Shown: positions 11,370 through 22,166, counted from the first letter of the stretch. The stretch is 64,000 nucleotides of DNA from Diphasiastrum complanatum (GCA_029204225.1 CM055097.1:34534804-34598803); one strand, 5' to 3'. The notes: generated by a model not told the origin, from the letters alone. A program made the numbers and translations.

Positions 11370-12900
11370 TTATACAGTCATATACATAGCTTTAAAGTCA
11401 ACAAACTTTAAATACAAAAAGCTTTGATCTAAACTTATCAAATTTTTCTCCAGTAATGGCTTAGTGAAAATATCAGCTAGTTGTTCTTCTGTGCTACAAT
11501 GAACAACATGAATTTCACGACGCAGCAGCTTCTCACATATAAAGTAATACTGAATCTCAATGTGTCTAGTTCTCGCATGGAACACTGGATTCTTTGCTAG
11601 CTGAATGCCACTTTGACTGTCGCTATGTAAAGTCGGGAGATTTTTCTGCTTCATGCCAACTTCTTCCAAGATTTGTCTCAACCATATAGCTTCCTGTGCT
11701 GCACTACACATTGCCTTAATACTCTGCTTTTGTGGTGGAAAGAGCAATTGTACTTTGCTTCTTACTAGACCAGAAAAAGCAACTACCAAAAACTAGAATA
11801 CATACCCTGTGGTGGATCTACGATCATCATAATCACCTCCCCAATCCGCATCCACATAGCCACACAACTCAGGTAAACCATCATGCTTCCTGTAAATCAA
11901 ACCATACTTTGAAGTGCCTTTCACATAACGCAAAATGCGTTTAGCTGCCTTCCAATGTGTTTCCGTAGGTGTTGCCATGAACTGACTTACAATGCCAACA
12001 ACATAGCATATATCTGGTCTAGTCGTGGTAAGGTAAATCAAGCTCCCCACTAACTGTCTATACAGCGTAGCATCAAATGACTGTGACTCATCAAGCTTAG
12101 AAAGCTTTTTACCTGGTTCAATAGGAGTGTTTACTGGTTTGCAATCCTGCAACCTAAACCTATGCAGCAACTCTTTGACATACTTTACCTGTGTTAAACC
12201 CACTTCGTGTCCTTTTTGCCACACTTCTACTCCAAGGTAGTAATGGATCAGCTGAGATCTGTCATCTCGAATTGTTCCATGAGGTCTTTCTTGATCATGT
12301 CTATCATCTCTTGATTATTTTCCGTAATAATCAAGTCATCAACATAAAGAGCAATCGAAGCAACCATACCATCACAGCATAAGACATATAGATTTGGATC
12401 AGAATGTGTTCTCACCATCCCCTTTGAATGAAAATAGACATCAATCTTGCTATACCACGTACGTGGTGCTTGTTTAAGACCATAAAGTGCTTTCTTCAAG
12501 CGACATACTTTATTTTCTTGTCCCTTTGCTACAAAGCCTTCAGGTTGATCCATGAACACTTATTCTTCTAACTCACCATTTAGAAAAGCAGATTTCACAT
12601 CCATCTGATGCAAAGGCCAACCAAAATGTGAAGCTAAAGCAACAAGTAGACGTAGAGTATTCTACTTAATCGATGCCTCTACTTTGTGCATACCCTTTGA
12701 TCACCAATATTGCCTTGTGCTTTGCTATACTTCCATCTACATGATACTTAGTCTTGTATACCCATTTGCAACCAATGGTTTCTTGCCAACTGGTGGTTCT
12801 ACTAAGTCCCATGTGTTATGCTTAGTGATTGACTCCATCTCCTCTCCCATGGCCTTGACCCAAATGCCATCATCCTTCGCTTCACCATAAGGCAAAGGTC
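11370..12900 (-). pseudogene. Copia A reverse transcriptase and RNase H, broken
   Basis: On - RT starts after the deletion with GIWVKAMGEEMESITKHNTW, then a gap with frame damage (12560-12740). Next come MDQPEGFVAKGQENKVCRLK, KALYGLKQAPRTWYSKID and ASIALYVDDLIITENNQ (the YVDD motif), followed after a frame change by KQVKYVKELLHRF-type sequence and RPDICYVVGIVSQFMATPTE. RNase H follows with [20 protein letters not shown] and, in another frame, STEEQLADIFTKPLLEKN near the end. At least three frame changes are needed. Confidence 0.88.
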
Positions 12901-12904
12901 CCCC

Positions 12905-13500
12905 TTTATTGAACTTCTCTCGATGCTGCTTCCCATATACACAAGATTCGCACATCGATTTCAAGTGATCTTCTATGGTAGGCAATCTTGTTACCATCTC
13001 CAATTTTATTATCAAACTGAGGCTTCCCAAGTTTAAGTGACCAAGCCTCTTATGCCACAACTTAGTTTGTGATGGAATGGACGATACAAGTCCATGTTGC
13101 CCCTTAATTGTAGCATTCAACCTGTACAATTTTGTATTGGGATCTCTTACTCCATCCGCAATAACTTTAAACTTTTGATTCACATCCTTCACAAAGCAAC
13201 GATCATGGGCGATTTCTACTTTCAAATTTTGATCAGTAATGACTCCAACAGAAAGTAGATTTTTCTTCAAACCTGGTGCGTAAAGTACCTCCCATGATCA
13301 TTCTGCTTTTACCATCAGGTAGTTGGATTGAAACGGTGCCTATCCCCTTGATCTTGCACACCTCACCTTTTGCTTGTGAAACAAATGTTCCATTATCCAG
13401 CACTTTCAAACTACTGAACCAATTCTTGTTACATGTCATGTGTCTTGTGGCTCCCGAGTCAATAAACCATGCTTGATCATCTTGATTAGATGACAATGCA
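12905..13500 (-). pseudogene. Copia A protease and GAG-pre-integrase remnant
   Basis: On - NQDDQAWFIDSGATRHMTCN carries an intact protease active site (DSGA). It is followed by GEVCKIKGIGTVSIQLPDGK and, after a frameshift near 13270, by KKNLLSVGVITDQN. Then come KLWHKRLGHLNLGSLSLIIK and LKSMCESCVYGKQHREKFNK, the GAG-pre-integrase zinc-binding region. The integrase catalytic core (the DDE residues) is absent because of the deletion at about 12903. Confidence 0.88.
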
Positions 13501-14364
13501 GATATGAAGATGCTAGAGTCTTCAATCTCACCCTCATCGACAAGGTTACCTGCTTGTTTTGGTTTCCCCTTGTCTTGTTCCGCTAGGAATTTGCGACATT
13601 CACTCTTCCAATGGCCCTTTTTACCACAATGGAAGCATTTGCCTTTCTTTTTGTCTTACTGGAAGATCTCTCATCCTCCTGAGACTTGGCAAATTGCTGC
13701 TTAGACTTCTTCTTGCCCTTGCCCTTGCCTTGTTTTTGGCGTGTCGCAAGTGCCTGATCGTCAATATTTTGACGTCTAGCTTTCACTATTTCTTGCCATT
13801 GCTCCTCCTGCATCAAGATTTCTGTGAGCTCGTCAAATTTGGCAATCTTTCTCTTGATGCTATTTTGCTCAGAAACATCTGATAGGGTTCTGTAATGCCG
13901 CACAATGCATTGTGCACCAGCTCCACATCACGTATGCGCTCACCAATAGAATGCAGTTCATCTCTCATTGTCTTGATTCTGGTCATGTACGTTTGAATAT
14001 GCTCTCCTTGTTCCATGCGGGCACTATTCAACTTTGACTTCAGAAACATGATTCTTGACGAATTTGACATCTCGAACTACTCCTTTAGCACATCCCATGC
14101 CTGTCTGGGTGTAACAGCATCACAAATGTGGGTAATGATGTGATCCTTCACTGACAAGTTATTGAAGGTCAAAGCTTTCCTCATCTTTTTGTCGAACGCT
14201 TTGATATCTGCTTCATTTGGCGGCCTTCTCTCATCACCTGTGACAACTTTCCACATGTCTTTTTCCATCAGTATGTTTTTCATTTTGAATTTCCACACTG
14301 CATAGTTAGAAATCTCGTCCAATATGCTACTTTCACTCAAAATGGACTCTCCCATGTTTGCCAT
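13500..14364 (-). pseudogene. Copia A gag, broken
   Basis: On - gag starts at 14364 (MANMGESILSESS) and contains NYAVWKFKMKNILMEKDMWK and VTPRQAWDVLKE, then a stop near 14077. It continues in a new frame with RIMFLKSKLNSARMEQGEHI and ELVHNALCGITEPYQMF, then in a third frame a lysine-rich stretch. The zinc knuckle CFHCGKKGHWKSEC (about 13640-13600) is intact, with all C-C-H-C ligands. In Copia B the first cysteine is Trp. Confidence 0.87.
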
Positions 14365-15670
14365 CGCGAAACCGCTTGAAACTTCTGCCGTAGGCTAAAA
14401 ACAGTATGTCGAGGCCAATAGTGATGTTAGAGGTTGAAAATAATGACCTACACTTTTTTCCTTACCAGGCCACTCGCCACTTTTCCACCAATTTGAAAGC
14501 CAAATCAGCATCGCCTTCCGAAATGCACTCAGTCGTCAACTCCCAACAGCATGCCCACTGGAATGGTAAAATCACTTCTGATGCACTCCAAATACTTTCT
14601 CCACTGCAATCACTCTATTTTGTTGCATCGTACTTGCAAGTACAGTCCGGGTGCCCTTCGTTTGGAGGTTATAGCCTTTCGTTTGGGTCAAAACAAGCAA
14701 AAGACCCAAAAATAGGGACTTTTCTAGTTTTTGAGCTGTTTCTTCACCTTGAAAAAACTTCACTCTTCACTTGTGAAGGGACCCAACTCCAATTTCAGTG
14801 TTAAAATTTTTAATGAAGTTGAAGGCCAAAATGCTCTTCACTTCTTCAGGGCCCTCTTCAACAACCCTTCAGACTCCATCCAATGGTTGATTCTGATCCA
14901 ATCGTGGATATCTCTTCTAGATAGCACGAACTGAGCCATTGATCTTGTAGCTTCTATCCAACGGATCTGAGCACTCTTGTGCACTAATGGAGAGTCTTGT
15001 AAGCGCTACCCACTCCGAAACGCTATGGTTTCACCCTGGTTCCACGCGCGAACAGTTCGCGACCTCTCTGTCTACGGCCGCGCCTCCCCACACTCATTTT
15101 TGCTTGATCTAACTCACCTATGGATCAATTTGAGCACGATCTAAGGCCTGGAGCAGGGTCGCCCTACTGATACCAAGTCTGTAGAGTGTTCACTCAAGAA
15201 ATTCCGTGGAGAAACGGTGATTTTAGCTCAACTTGACAAAGTGGCTTTTTTCACCTTTTACCGCAAGTCTGCTAGGTTAACTGTCTGGAGACAAATCTCT
15301 GACATAAACCTCAGAATCTTACCATGGCTGGTTGAAATGTGATTAGCTTACTTCTTGTCCTTACGGCATCCAAAACGATGCACAAATAGCGAAGAAATCA
15401 CCAGTTATGTATAAAAAACCGTAACTCCAAGCCCGGTTTGAATTTTCAGCTGGCTTCAAAATTGTCAATTTTTCACCAAATTTTTTTCTGTCTGATGCTA
15501 TGCACATGCTAATAATCTCTCTGTTGAGCTTGGCAAGCCTCTATAAACTAGAAACCGTGCACCAGTACTTCTCTTTCCATCTTCAACCAGCCGTAAATCT
15601 CAAACTCTCAGAGACAGTTCTCCCGAAGCTCTCTTCAACGACGATACTGTACTGTATACACTCCCTGTAC
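14365..15670 (-). other. Untranslated leader of Copia A
   Basis: About 1.3 kb between the PBS and the gag start, with a counterpart of similar length in Copia B (27472-28764). No long open frame is shared by both copies. It contains a partial second primer-like sequence, CTGATACCA, at 15167-15175. Confidence 0.7.
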
Positions 15671-15683
15671 GGCTCTGATACCA
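15671..15683 (-). other. Primer binding site of Copia A (tRNA-iMet type)
   Basis: On - TGGTATCAGAGCC directly follows the end of the 5' LTR (TTCTAAGT). This is the usual initiator-Met tRNA primer site of plant Copia elements. Confidence 0.92.
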
Positions 15684-15957
15684 ACTTAGAACCTGCTTTG
15701 CACAAGAACACAGATTATGCTACACAGTAACACAGACAGAAAACACTCTCCACAACAAGCTCACATAGCAACTGTATTTCTCAAAATGAAATTACACTGT
15801 ACATATAGTTGTTCACTCAGGCAACCCATGCATGACCCAGGTTGCCATTGGCGGGACGTGTGTCCCGTCGACTTGCCTCGTGGCGAGGCCAACTGATTCT
15901 TATCCACTGACAAGACCCACAGTATAGTAACACAGTGATTCTACTTTAATTATAACT
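15684..15957 (-). repeat. 5' LTR of Copia A
   Basis: 274 bp, same length as the 3' LTR. Its outer end has diverged (AATTATAACT instead of GATTCTAACT). The inner end is fixed by the adjoining PBS, which is the main support for the unusual LTR ends. Confidence 0.88.
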
Positions 15958-16198
15958 ATGATTCTAATGTTTTGATTTTTAGATATACCTATTCTTATAC
16001 ATTGTCGCTTACATGATTCTTATGCCAATCTTGGTGCAGGTTCGAGCTCTACACACATATCTGTCTTCTTTTGTTAACACATGTATGAAAGTCCCACTCC
16101 AATATGCATTAAAGTTCTATAATCGATTTTCTTTGATACTTCATTTCAATATATAAGGGTTTATTGTAATGTATTGTATGTTTATGAATGTAGTAATC

Positions 16199-16333
16199 AT
16201 GTCGGGGTCAAACAGTAGTGAAAGCTTGGGAGACTTTGTAAAAAATTTATTTGGATCATTAACTCCCGAGCAAAAAACACAACTACAAAATATGCTTAGC
16301 CTAGGGATGTGGATTGATGTAATAATCAACTAA
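16199..16333 (+). other. Small open frame, 44 residues, unrecognised
   Basis: Starts MSGSNSSESLGDFVKNLFGS and ends MWIDVIIN. It has a mildly amphipathic middle (LTPEQKTQLQNML). It lies between Copia A and the CACTA subterminal array, on the strand opposite the transposase. I do not recognise it; it may be a remnant of a second CACTA gene or chance. Confidence 0.25.
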
Positions 16334-16659
16334 GAAATGTCGGATTTCAAAAGAACAATCAATATTATATCTAAAATCTAAATGAAATTTATGATGTGCA
16401 CAAAGCAATGCAATAAAGTATTGTCATTCATAATGAACATGAACTAATGCAATAAAATATAAAATGAAAAGTAGTTTAAGAATGAAAAGTACCTCATGCT
16501 TAGTTTGTTGTTTGATCCAAATGTTGAATGCAACTCAAAAATATTGTTTTAAAAACAATTTACGAACATCGCTTCTCCAAAAACTCAACTCCAAGAATAC
16601 TCCGATAAAAATGAGCGCGCTGTTTTTTACGTATTTTTTATTTTTTTTACCTAATTTGG

Positions 16660-17010
16660 AAAGTCGAAATCTGACGTCCTAACGCGTCGGATAGACGTCG
16701 GACACACATTGAACACATTTTTTGATCATTCTGTTAACAGACGTCGAAATCCGACAACTTTATGGGACGTCAGATTCCGACGTCCAAGCATACGTCGGAT
16801 GGGCGTCGGACATCCGTCAATGAAATTTTGACATCATTTTGTGTTTACAGACGTCAAAATCCGATTGAATTCCGAAACGTCGCAATGCGACATCCACGTC
16901 AGAGCGTTTGCGACGTCTTTGACGTCGCAATGCGATGTACACATCAGACGTCGCAATGCGATGTCCACATCAGATGTCGCATTGCGACGTCCATGTCAGA
17001 TCGGGTTTGC
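16660..17010. repeat. GACGTC-rich subterminal repeat array of CACTA element
   Basis: About ten copies of the palindrome GACGTC occur in 350 bp, plus near variants (TACGTCGG, AACGTCGC, CACGTCAG, GCGTCGG), in both orientations. Repeated blocks such as GTCGCAATGCGATGT are also present. Dense short repeats next to the ends, bound by the element's own protein, are typical of CACTA transposons. No terminal inverted repeat could be set. Confidence 0.75.
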
Positions 17011-17172
17011 GTGATTGGAAAAATACGTTTCCCTCATGTGTTTAGGATTTAGAGACCTCTTCTTCCCCTTCTGAAACCCTAAACCTCATGTGTTTATGAT
17101 TTAGTAAAAGGGAGAGAGAAAGTTTTGTACAACAGATCCCTACCTTACAACATATTTGTATTCTATTGTATA

Positions 17173-17229
<57 letters not shown>

Positions 17230-18130
17230 AGGTGGGGTGTGTGCTTGTGGATGCAAACATGACACTCCCCTTGGATCTCTAGACCTCTTCCCATTTTGTT
17301 TTTCTTTTTCATGATCCTTCCTCCGTTTTGTTTTTCCACTATAGTGAATCATCTCTCTCATCATCTCCCTCAAGCCTATTTCACATAGTTGCAAATCAAA
17401 ATGGCATACTAGAGAAAAGCAATGACACAACATTAGAGCTATGTGAAATCCATGCAAGTGGATAAATGCATGGTATGGCAAAAGCTTGTTAAAGGAGAAC
17501 GTAAACCATGTGTGAAAGCAAGGGATTTACATCGATTTCTTACACCTCTCAGTAATTCTAAACTTCTCCACTTGTAAGAGCTTGTATATCATGAAATTTC
17601 TCCAAGGACATCATGCACTACATGGATGTTGATATTGGAGATCTAAGTGTAGAATTTTTTTTTTTATGAGATTTCCAATATCTTGCACTGAGGTATAACT
17701 TGCAAGAAGCTACATCATCTCATTTCCAAATGCTTATTGAGATCGAAAGATCCAAGGGCTCCTCTTCCACCTAGGAACTTTCCTCCAAAAGGTTTGCCAT
17801 CTTTGAGGTCGTCCAAGAGTCCTAAGGCAAGATAATTGCAAGGAGTAAGGAGATTCACGGTACTACTCTTTGATTGTAAAAAATATAGAATTATTGGTAA
17901 ACAACCCTATAGACTTTGACGAGCCTGGTGCTTATTCTATAGATTAATAACCCTCAAGAACTTCATAAAATAGGCTAGAAAAAAAAGGACTAAACTACAC
18001 CTTATTTCAAATGTACAAATTAACAAACTCTTAATCTGCAAATTTTAAAAGCATCTGCAAAAATATAACAAATTTCAAGGTTAGAAAGTAGCATATTAAA
18101 AACAAAACCTGGAATTAACAAATAGAAGAA
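17011..18130. other. Intergenic DNA
   Basis: No supported gene. It holds a CT microsatellite (17175-17228) and a short direct repeat, ACCTCATGTGTTTA or close to it (17033-17045 and 17081-17095). The rest is AT-rich without recognisable protein similarity on either strand. Confidence 0.5.
17175..17228. repeat. (CT)n microsatellite
   Basis: About 27 perfect dinucleotide units. Confidence 0.95.
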
Positions 18131-19930
18131 ATTATTGTGAATAACACATGTATTGATCACAAAAACCTTTTTCAATATACCAGTTTAGGACATGATTTGT
18201 CATTTGTGTAGATGCACTATTTAGTGCAAACTTTGATTCCAAAACCTTAAATGTATGATTTTTTTGTGAACAGCTACAAAGCAGAAATAAATCATGCTCC
18301 AGCATGCATCCAGCTTGTATGAATTCTTCACCTTGATTAGCTCTCCTTGCTTGCTCAGATTCACTCACTTGCTCAGATTCCTCAGCTGTCCATTCACTTT
18401 CTTTTTGAAATTGGCAGGCACCAAAGTCTTCTAGTTGCTTTCAAGATGTTTTGCAATAGCATACTGGCTTGATCCAGTTCTTTCCTTCAACGAAAGATTT
18501 AAATCATCAGCAATCCATCGCTAAATCTCATCAGAGCTACTCCATTTACGACTATGTCCATCATCAATATCCGAAAAATGACCACTGGTAAAAAATTTGT
18601 CATCTAAATAATTAGAAATAGTACCTACAAAACCTACAGTACCTAAATAATTAGTGACAGTACCTACAGAATAGAGACAGCTACCTACAAACTGCTTCAA
18701 ACACATCTAGAGTTATATATATGAACCATAGATGCCTTAATACGTACGCCTTCTGGAACCACAAATTTGGGGTGAAGGGAAGGGTATCTCTCCACTTGGG
18801 CTGTGATGTGGGCCAAATTGGGAAACTCATCATTTTTCTCCAATTGCTCAGAAGCCATCTCTGACGATACCAGCTGCAGGAGGACTACTGCTTCAACAGA
18901 TGCAGATCCAGCCAGCAAAACTAAAATATGAGAGCATGCAGCTGCATATATAGAATATGTATTGTACACTCTTGCCAATCTGAATGATTATCTATAATCG
19001 CAAGAGGGAAGAACAATGACCCGAAAGCCAATCTTGTGCTATTATGGCAGATCGGTCAATATCAGATGTTCACCTGCATCAGAGTTACAGCATCCAATGT
19101 CGATGTTCCCACCACAGGAGGTAATGAAACTGGTTCAGAAAGGTCAGCAAGTTGTGACTCTATTAGAGCAATCATGCCCTTTAGTACTGTAACTGTCTCC
19201 GCAACAGGCTCATCTATCATAGCCTAGAGTTCCTCTCCTTTCCCCACAAAATTAAAGCCCAGACCTTCCAACAGCTCATTCACACTTATTGCTGTTCCAA
19301 TAGTCTCCTTGATCTTGGGATTTTCCAAGCGCTACTTTCTGAATTTCTCAAGCTGTGGTTCCTTGAAAATATTCCGCAAAAGTCTTAATAACACGTCCAA
19401 AGAAGCACTCGAAGGCTCCGCGAACAAAATGGTGCCCAAGACTGTTGCTAGTTCTGCTTTTGCTTCTACGATGCTAACCAACCGATCCATCTCATCCTCC
19501 TGAGGAAGCGCTGCAGACACAGGGGCCATGTTTTTCAGAGACTTGCCTGTGTTTTCCAACAGCTGCCTGCAGACAATCGCGATTCAAAAACTTCTGATGT
19601 AGAGAGAGAGCTGTCTGTGTTTTGTGTTTTCCAGCCACCTGTAGACTCCAATCGAGATCCAAAAACAACTTCTGATGTAGCTTCGCAGTTTGAAAAGGTT
19701 GATATTGTATACTTGAAGTGGAAAAAAAAGTCGCTGATCCTCATTATTTCACCATCGCTAGAATATCTGCCATTTTGAAACATAAGTAATCTATCTTGCG
19801 AATAAAAACATTAATAAGAACCAGTAGTGACCTGCCTAATCGAACCAATAGAGTCTTAATATAGCGGCAATTTTCCTTACTTTTGAATCTTTCCTGCAAA
19901 TTAGTCACCTGCCTGATGGATTCCAAAATG
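18130..19930 (-). pseudogene. Broken host-like gene with a PUB-like domain
   Basis: The clearest part is 19559-19074 on -. It encodes LDVLLRLLRNIFKEPQLEKF, RLENPKIKETIGTAISVNEL and LEGLGFNFVGKGEE, then VAETVTVLKGMIALIES. This pattern (leucine-rich helix, EPxxEKFRxxRxxNPKI, ELLExxGF) matches PUB/PUG domains, which in known proteins bind p97/CDC48. Two in-frame TAG codons occur (after FRK and after GEEL). The exon ends at a plausible donor, CAG/GTGAAC. Further possible exons on - are 19926-19880 (LESIRQVTNLQERF), 18978-18697 (ITAQVERYPSLHPKFVVPEG) and 18540-18450. An internal duplication (SEVVFGSRLES / SEVFESRLS) lies at 19560-19680. Family assignment is moderate; the gene model is incomplete. 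Confidence 0.45.
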
Positions 19931-19958
19931 CGATCGAGCCTTCAATCTACACCCAGTC

Positions 19959-19961
<3 letters not shown>

Positions 19962-19989
<28 letters not shown>

Positions 19990-20012
19990 AGCGAGAGAGA
20001 GAGAGAGAGCAG
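19962..20012. repeat. Interrupted (GA)n microsatellite
   Basis: GA units with GCGA interruptions at 19981-19992. The flanking phrase CAATCTACACCCAGTC recurs after it as CAATCTGCACCCAGTC, so the tract and its flank were locally duplicated. Confidence 0.85.
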
Positions 20013-20502
20013 CCTTCAATCTGCACCCAGTCCCACTGCACCCAGTCCACAAAGAAAGAAAGAGAGAGAGGGGTGGGTTTATGAGCAAACTCGAATTGAC
20101 TCGTTACCTATTAATTAAAAGGAGGTGGCCGTTTAAGATGCACGTTGGCCAATAAAGGCTTGGGATTAGTGCTGCAAATTGAAGGGCAACAGTGCCTTTC
20201 AAAAAATGGGGTTTTCCTTAAAACTGAAGAAATGCTCATTTTTCTTTTCATATTCCAAGGGAAAACGCTTACCATGGGCATTTTGCCTTTTCAATATGCA
20301 TCACTGCTTAGGTGGCCAATATGCATGCAGGCATGGGAAGTAGAACCATGCATCCTCCTCCTCGTGCATGCATCCTCTTTTTTTAGATTTTAAATTCAAA
20401 AAAAGCTCATGCATGGGTGAGGGGAGGAGGATGCATGGGTGCACCCATACACATGCGCAAAACTGTACTTAAGTTTAAATATATATATATATATATACAT
20501 AT

Positions 20503-20594
20503 CTCTCTCTCTCTCTCTCTCTCTCAATGCACAAAAAGGAGTCAACTCAAACTCTTGCATTAACAATTGAAGGTTGAGAACATGAAATACAAAG
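20503..20594. repeat. (CT)n plus 69-bp unit, copy 1
   Basis: A CT tract (20503-20525) followed by AATGCACAAAAAGGAG and about 53 further bases ending AAATACAAAG. A near-identical block follows a second CT tract at 20976-21097. Confidence 0.85.
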
Positions 20595-20974
20595 GGTTGG
20601 GCCCTTATATAGTTGGGTCCAAAAGAGCATGTGTGATGCTAATTCTAATCTTAGAGCCCTAAATTCACTTATTTTTATTTATTTTTGTAGGTAGCTTGAC
20701 TTTAAAAATGTCTTATATTTTTAAGCTGCACCATTTGGTTCCCTAGTTGTGCTTCAAGAAACATTTGCTTATCAATTAAATTGATTAACATTTCTAACAC
20801 TTTTTGGTGTATATATACTTATCAATGCTTTAACGCAAGTGCAAGTGCATCATTATGTGGTGCCTAATTCATTTATTAACATAACTTACAAAATCGAGAC
20901 TGTGAAAGCCCTCATTGTTCATTCAAAATTAGTACGAGGCAGTCAGATGACCATGGAAATGCCCAACATGTAGT

Positions 20975-20975
<1 letters not shown>

Positions 20976-21031
<56 letters not shown>

Positions 21032-21097
21032 GCACAAAAAGGAGGGAACTCAAACTCTTGCATTAACAAGTCAAGATTGAGAACATAAAATACAAAG
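20976..21097. repeat. (CT)n plus 69-bp unit, copy 2
   Basis: CT tract 20976-21028, then the same 69-bp unit (21029-21097) as at 20526-20594 with a few substitutions. The tract is longer in this copy. Confidence 0.85.
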
Positions 21098-21106
21098 CAC
21101 ACTATA

Positions 21107-21500
21107 GTATTGCAGATCTGATGTTCTTACAAAACCTTTGAGTAAGGACAAATTTGAGGCATTTAAAAATAAGCTTTTTGTTTATGACATTGAAAATAAA
21201 CTTAAACTTTAGGGAGAGTGTTAGAATTGAAATCTAAGTTCATTACGTCGGTACATTACTTTCTTCTTTTGTCAGTGTACACATGTCCTAGTGATGAGTA
21301 TAGTATGTCATGCACATGCCTCATAATGGCACGCACATTAGGACTTGGTCCTGCTGGCGGCCCCGTCTTGCCATGTAGGACTAGCCCTAGAAGAAGAACC
21401 TATGTATATATTGTTACTGTGTTGAAGAATGTAGACACACATCTAGTGATTTGCTTGTCTTATTGTTTAAGCTTGTAACGTTGTAAGGTAGCCTAACTGC
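21107..21500 (+). mobile_element. 3' end of a truncated Copia element
   Basis: On + the RNase H tail reads KPLSKDKFEAFKNKLFVYDI and ENKLKL, then a stop. It is followed by the polypurine tract AGGGAGAG (21211-21218) and TGTTAGAATTG, a classic Copia LTR start at 21219. The LTR end is not defined. Nothing upstream of the last about 30 codons survives. Confidence 0.75.
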
Positions 21501-22086
21501 ATATGAGGGAGATCCTGTCAATATGCCACCTCTTTAAGTGAAAAGTCCTTGACCTTACAAAGACAAATATGTAGGAGCGAGGTACCTTGGTCAAACACCT
21601 TTGACTTTGCCCACCTAAAGGACTTGAAATTAATAAGTAAGTGGCATAGTACATGACACATATTAAGACATGGAGGAGTGCAAAATGGACCCAAGGAAGT
21701 TAAGGACAAAAGTGTCCTCAAGGAAGCATTATAGTACTTTGGCCTTGGGAAAAAGCCCCTTTCAAAGGTAAGAAAAAGAAGGAAAAACACATAGGGAGAA
21801 AGGGAGGGATTTTTTTAATATATACACTCCCCATTTTCATAATTCATTATGTGTGCGATGGATGTAAGGAGTTGGGACATGTTGAATGAAGTGTTTTTCT
21901 TTGACACTTTAGAAATTCTTTTGAAGAGAAGATTGTGAGGCCCTCTTTTGAATGCCATATATCTCACTTCATATGGTGTGTGCATTAGGAGGAGAGAGTT
22001 TTTTTTCTTCCTCATTCAAAGAGAATATAACGCATGCCACAAATATATTGGATCATGATGGGGTTCAAATCGAATGGTTTCTAAAG

Positions 22087-22088
<2 letters not shown>

Positions 22089-22166
<78 letters not shown>
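22089..22166. repeat. (GA)n microsatellite
   Basis: About 39 uninterrupted GA units. Confidence 0.95.

Larger units (their letters stand above)
11070..15957 (-). mobile_element. Copia element A, complete ends, internal deletion
   Basis: 4,888 bp bounded by 274-bp LTRs. PBS, leader, gag, protease, partial GAG-pre-integrase, RT, RNase H and PPT follow in the order expected on -. The flanks are GTGAT (11065-11069) and ATGAT (15958-15962), a target duplication with one mismatch. Compared with Copia B it lacks about 1.15 kb covering the integrase core and linker: the frame passes from KFNKGG straight to YGEAKDDGIWVKAMGEEMES at about 12903. Stops and frameshifts elsewhere make it non-autonomous. 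Confidence 0.9.
9746..17010 (-). mobile_element. Truncated CACTA (En/Spm-type) DNA transposon, split by Copia A
   Basis: TNP2-like transposase exons on - at 9820-10830 and a dense GACGTC-type subterminal array at 16660-17010 are best read as the two remaining parts of one CACTA element, with Copia A (11070-15957) inserted between them. The 5' side of the transposase gene faces the array, as expected. The transposase C-terminal half and the other element end are lost at the junction with Copia gag near 9800. I could not find the terminal CACTA/CACTG bases. Linking the two parts is an inference. Confidence 0.6.
20013..21100. other. Intergenic DNA with duplicated microsatellite unit
   Basis: No supported gene. 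It contains an (AT)n tract (20479-20497), two (CT)n tracts and the 69-bp duplication described separately. TGCATG-rich stretches occur at 20310-20460. Confidence 0.5.

Noticed and set aside
16762-17052. Open frame of 96 codons on + with repeated MRCTHQ/CDVHI-like words
   Set aside because: The peptide repeats only reflect the GACGTC subterminal array; no coding function is likely.
17042-17260. Open frame with Arg-Glu repeats
   Set aside because: Produced by the CT/GA microsatellite. The same applies to frames over 19883-20155, 21952-22176 and 33605-34014.
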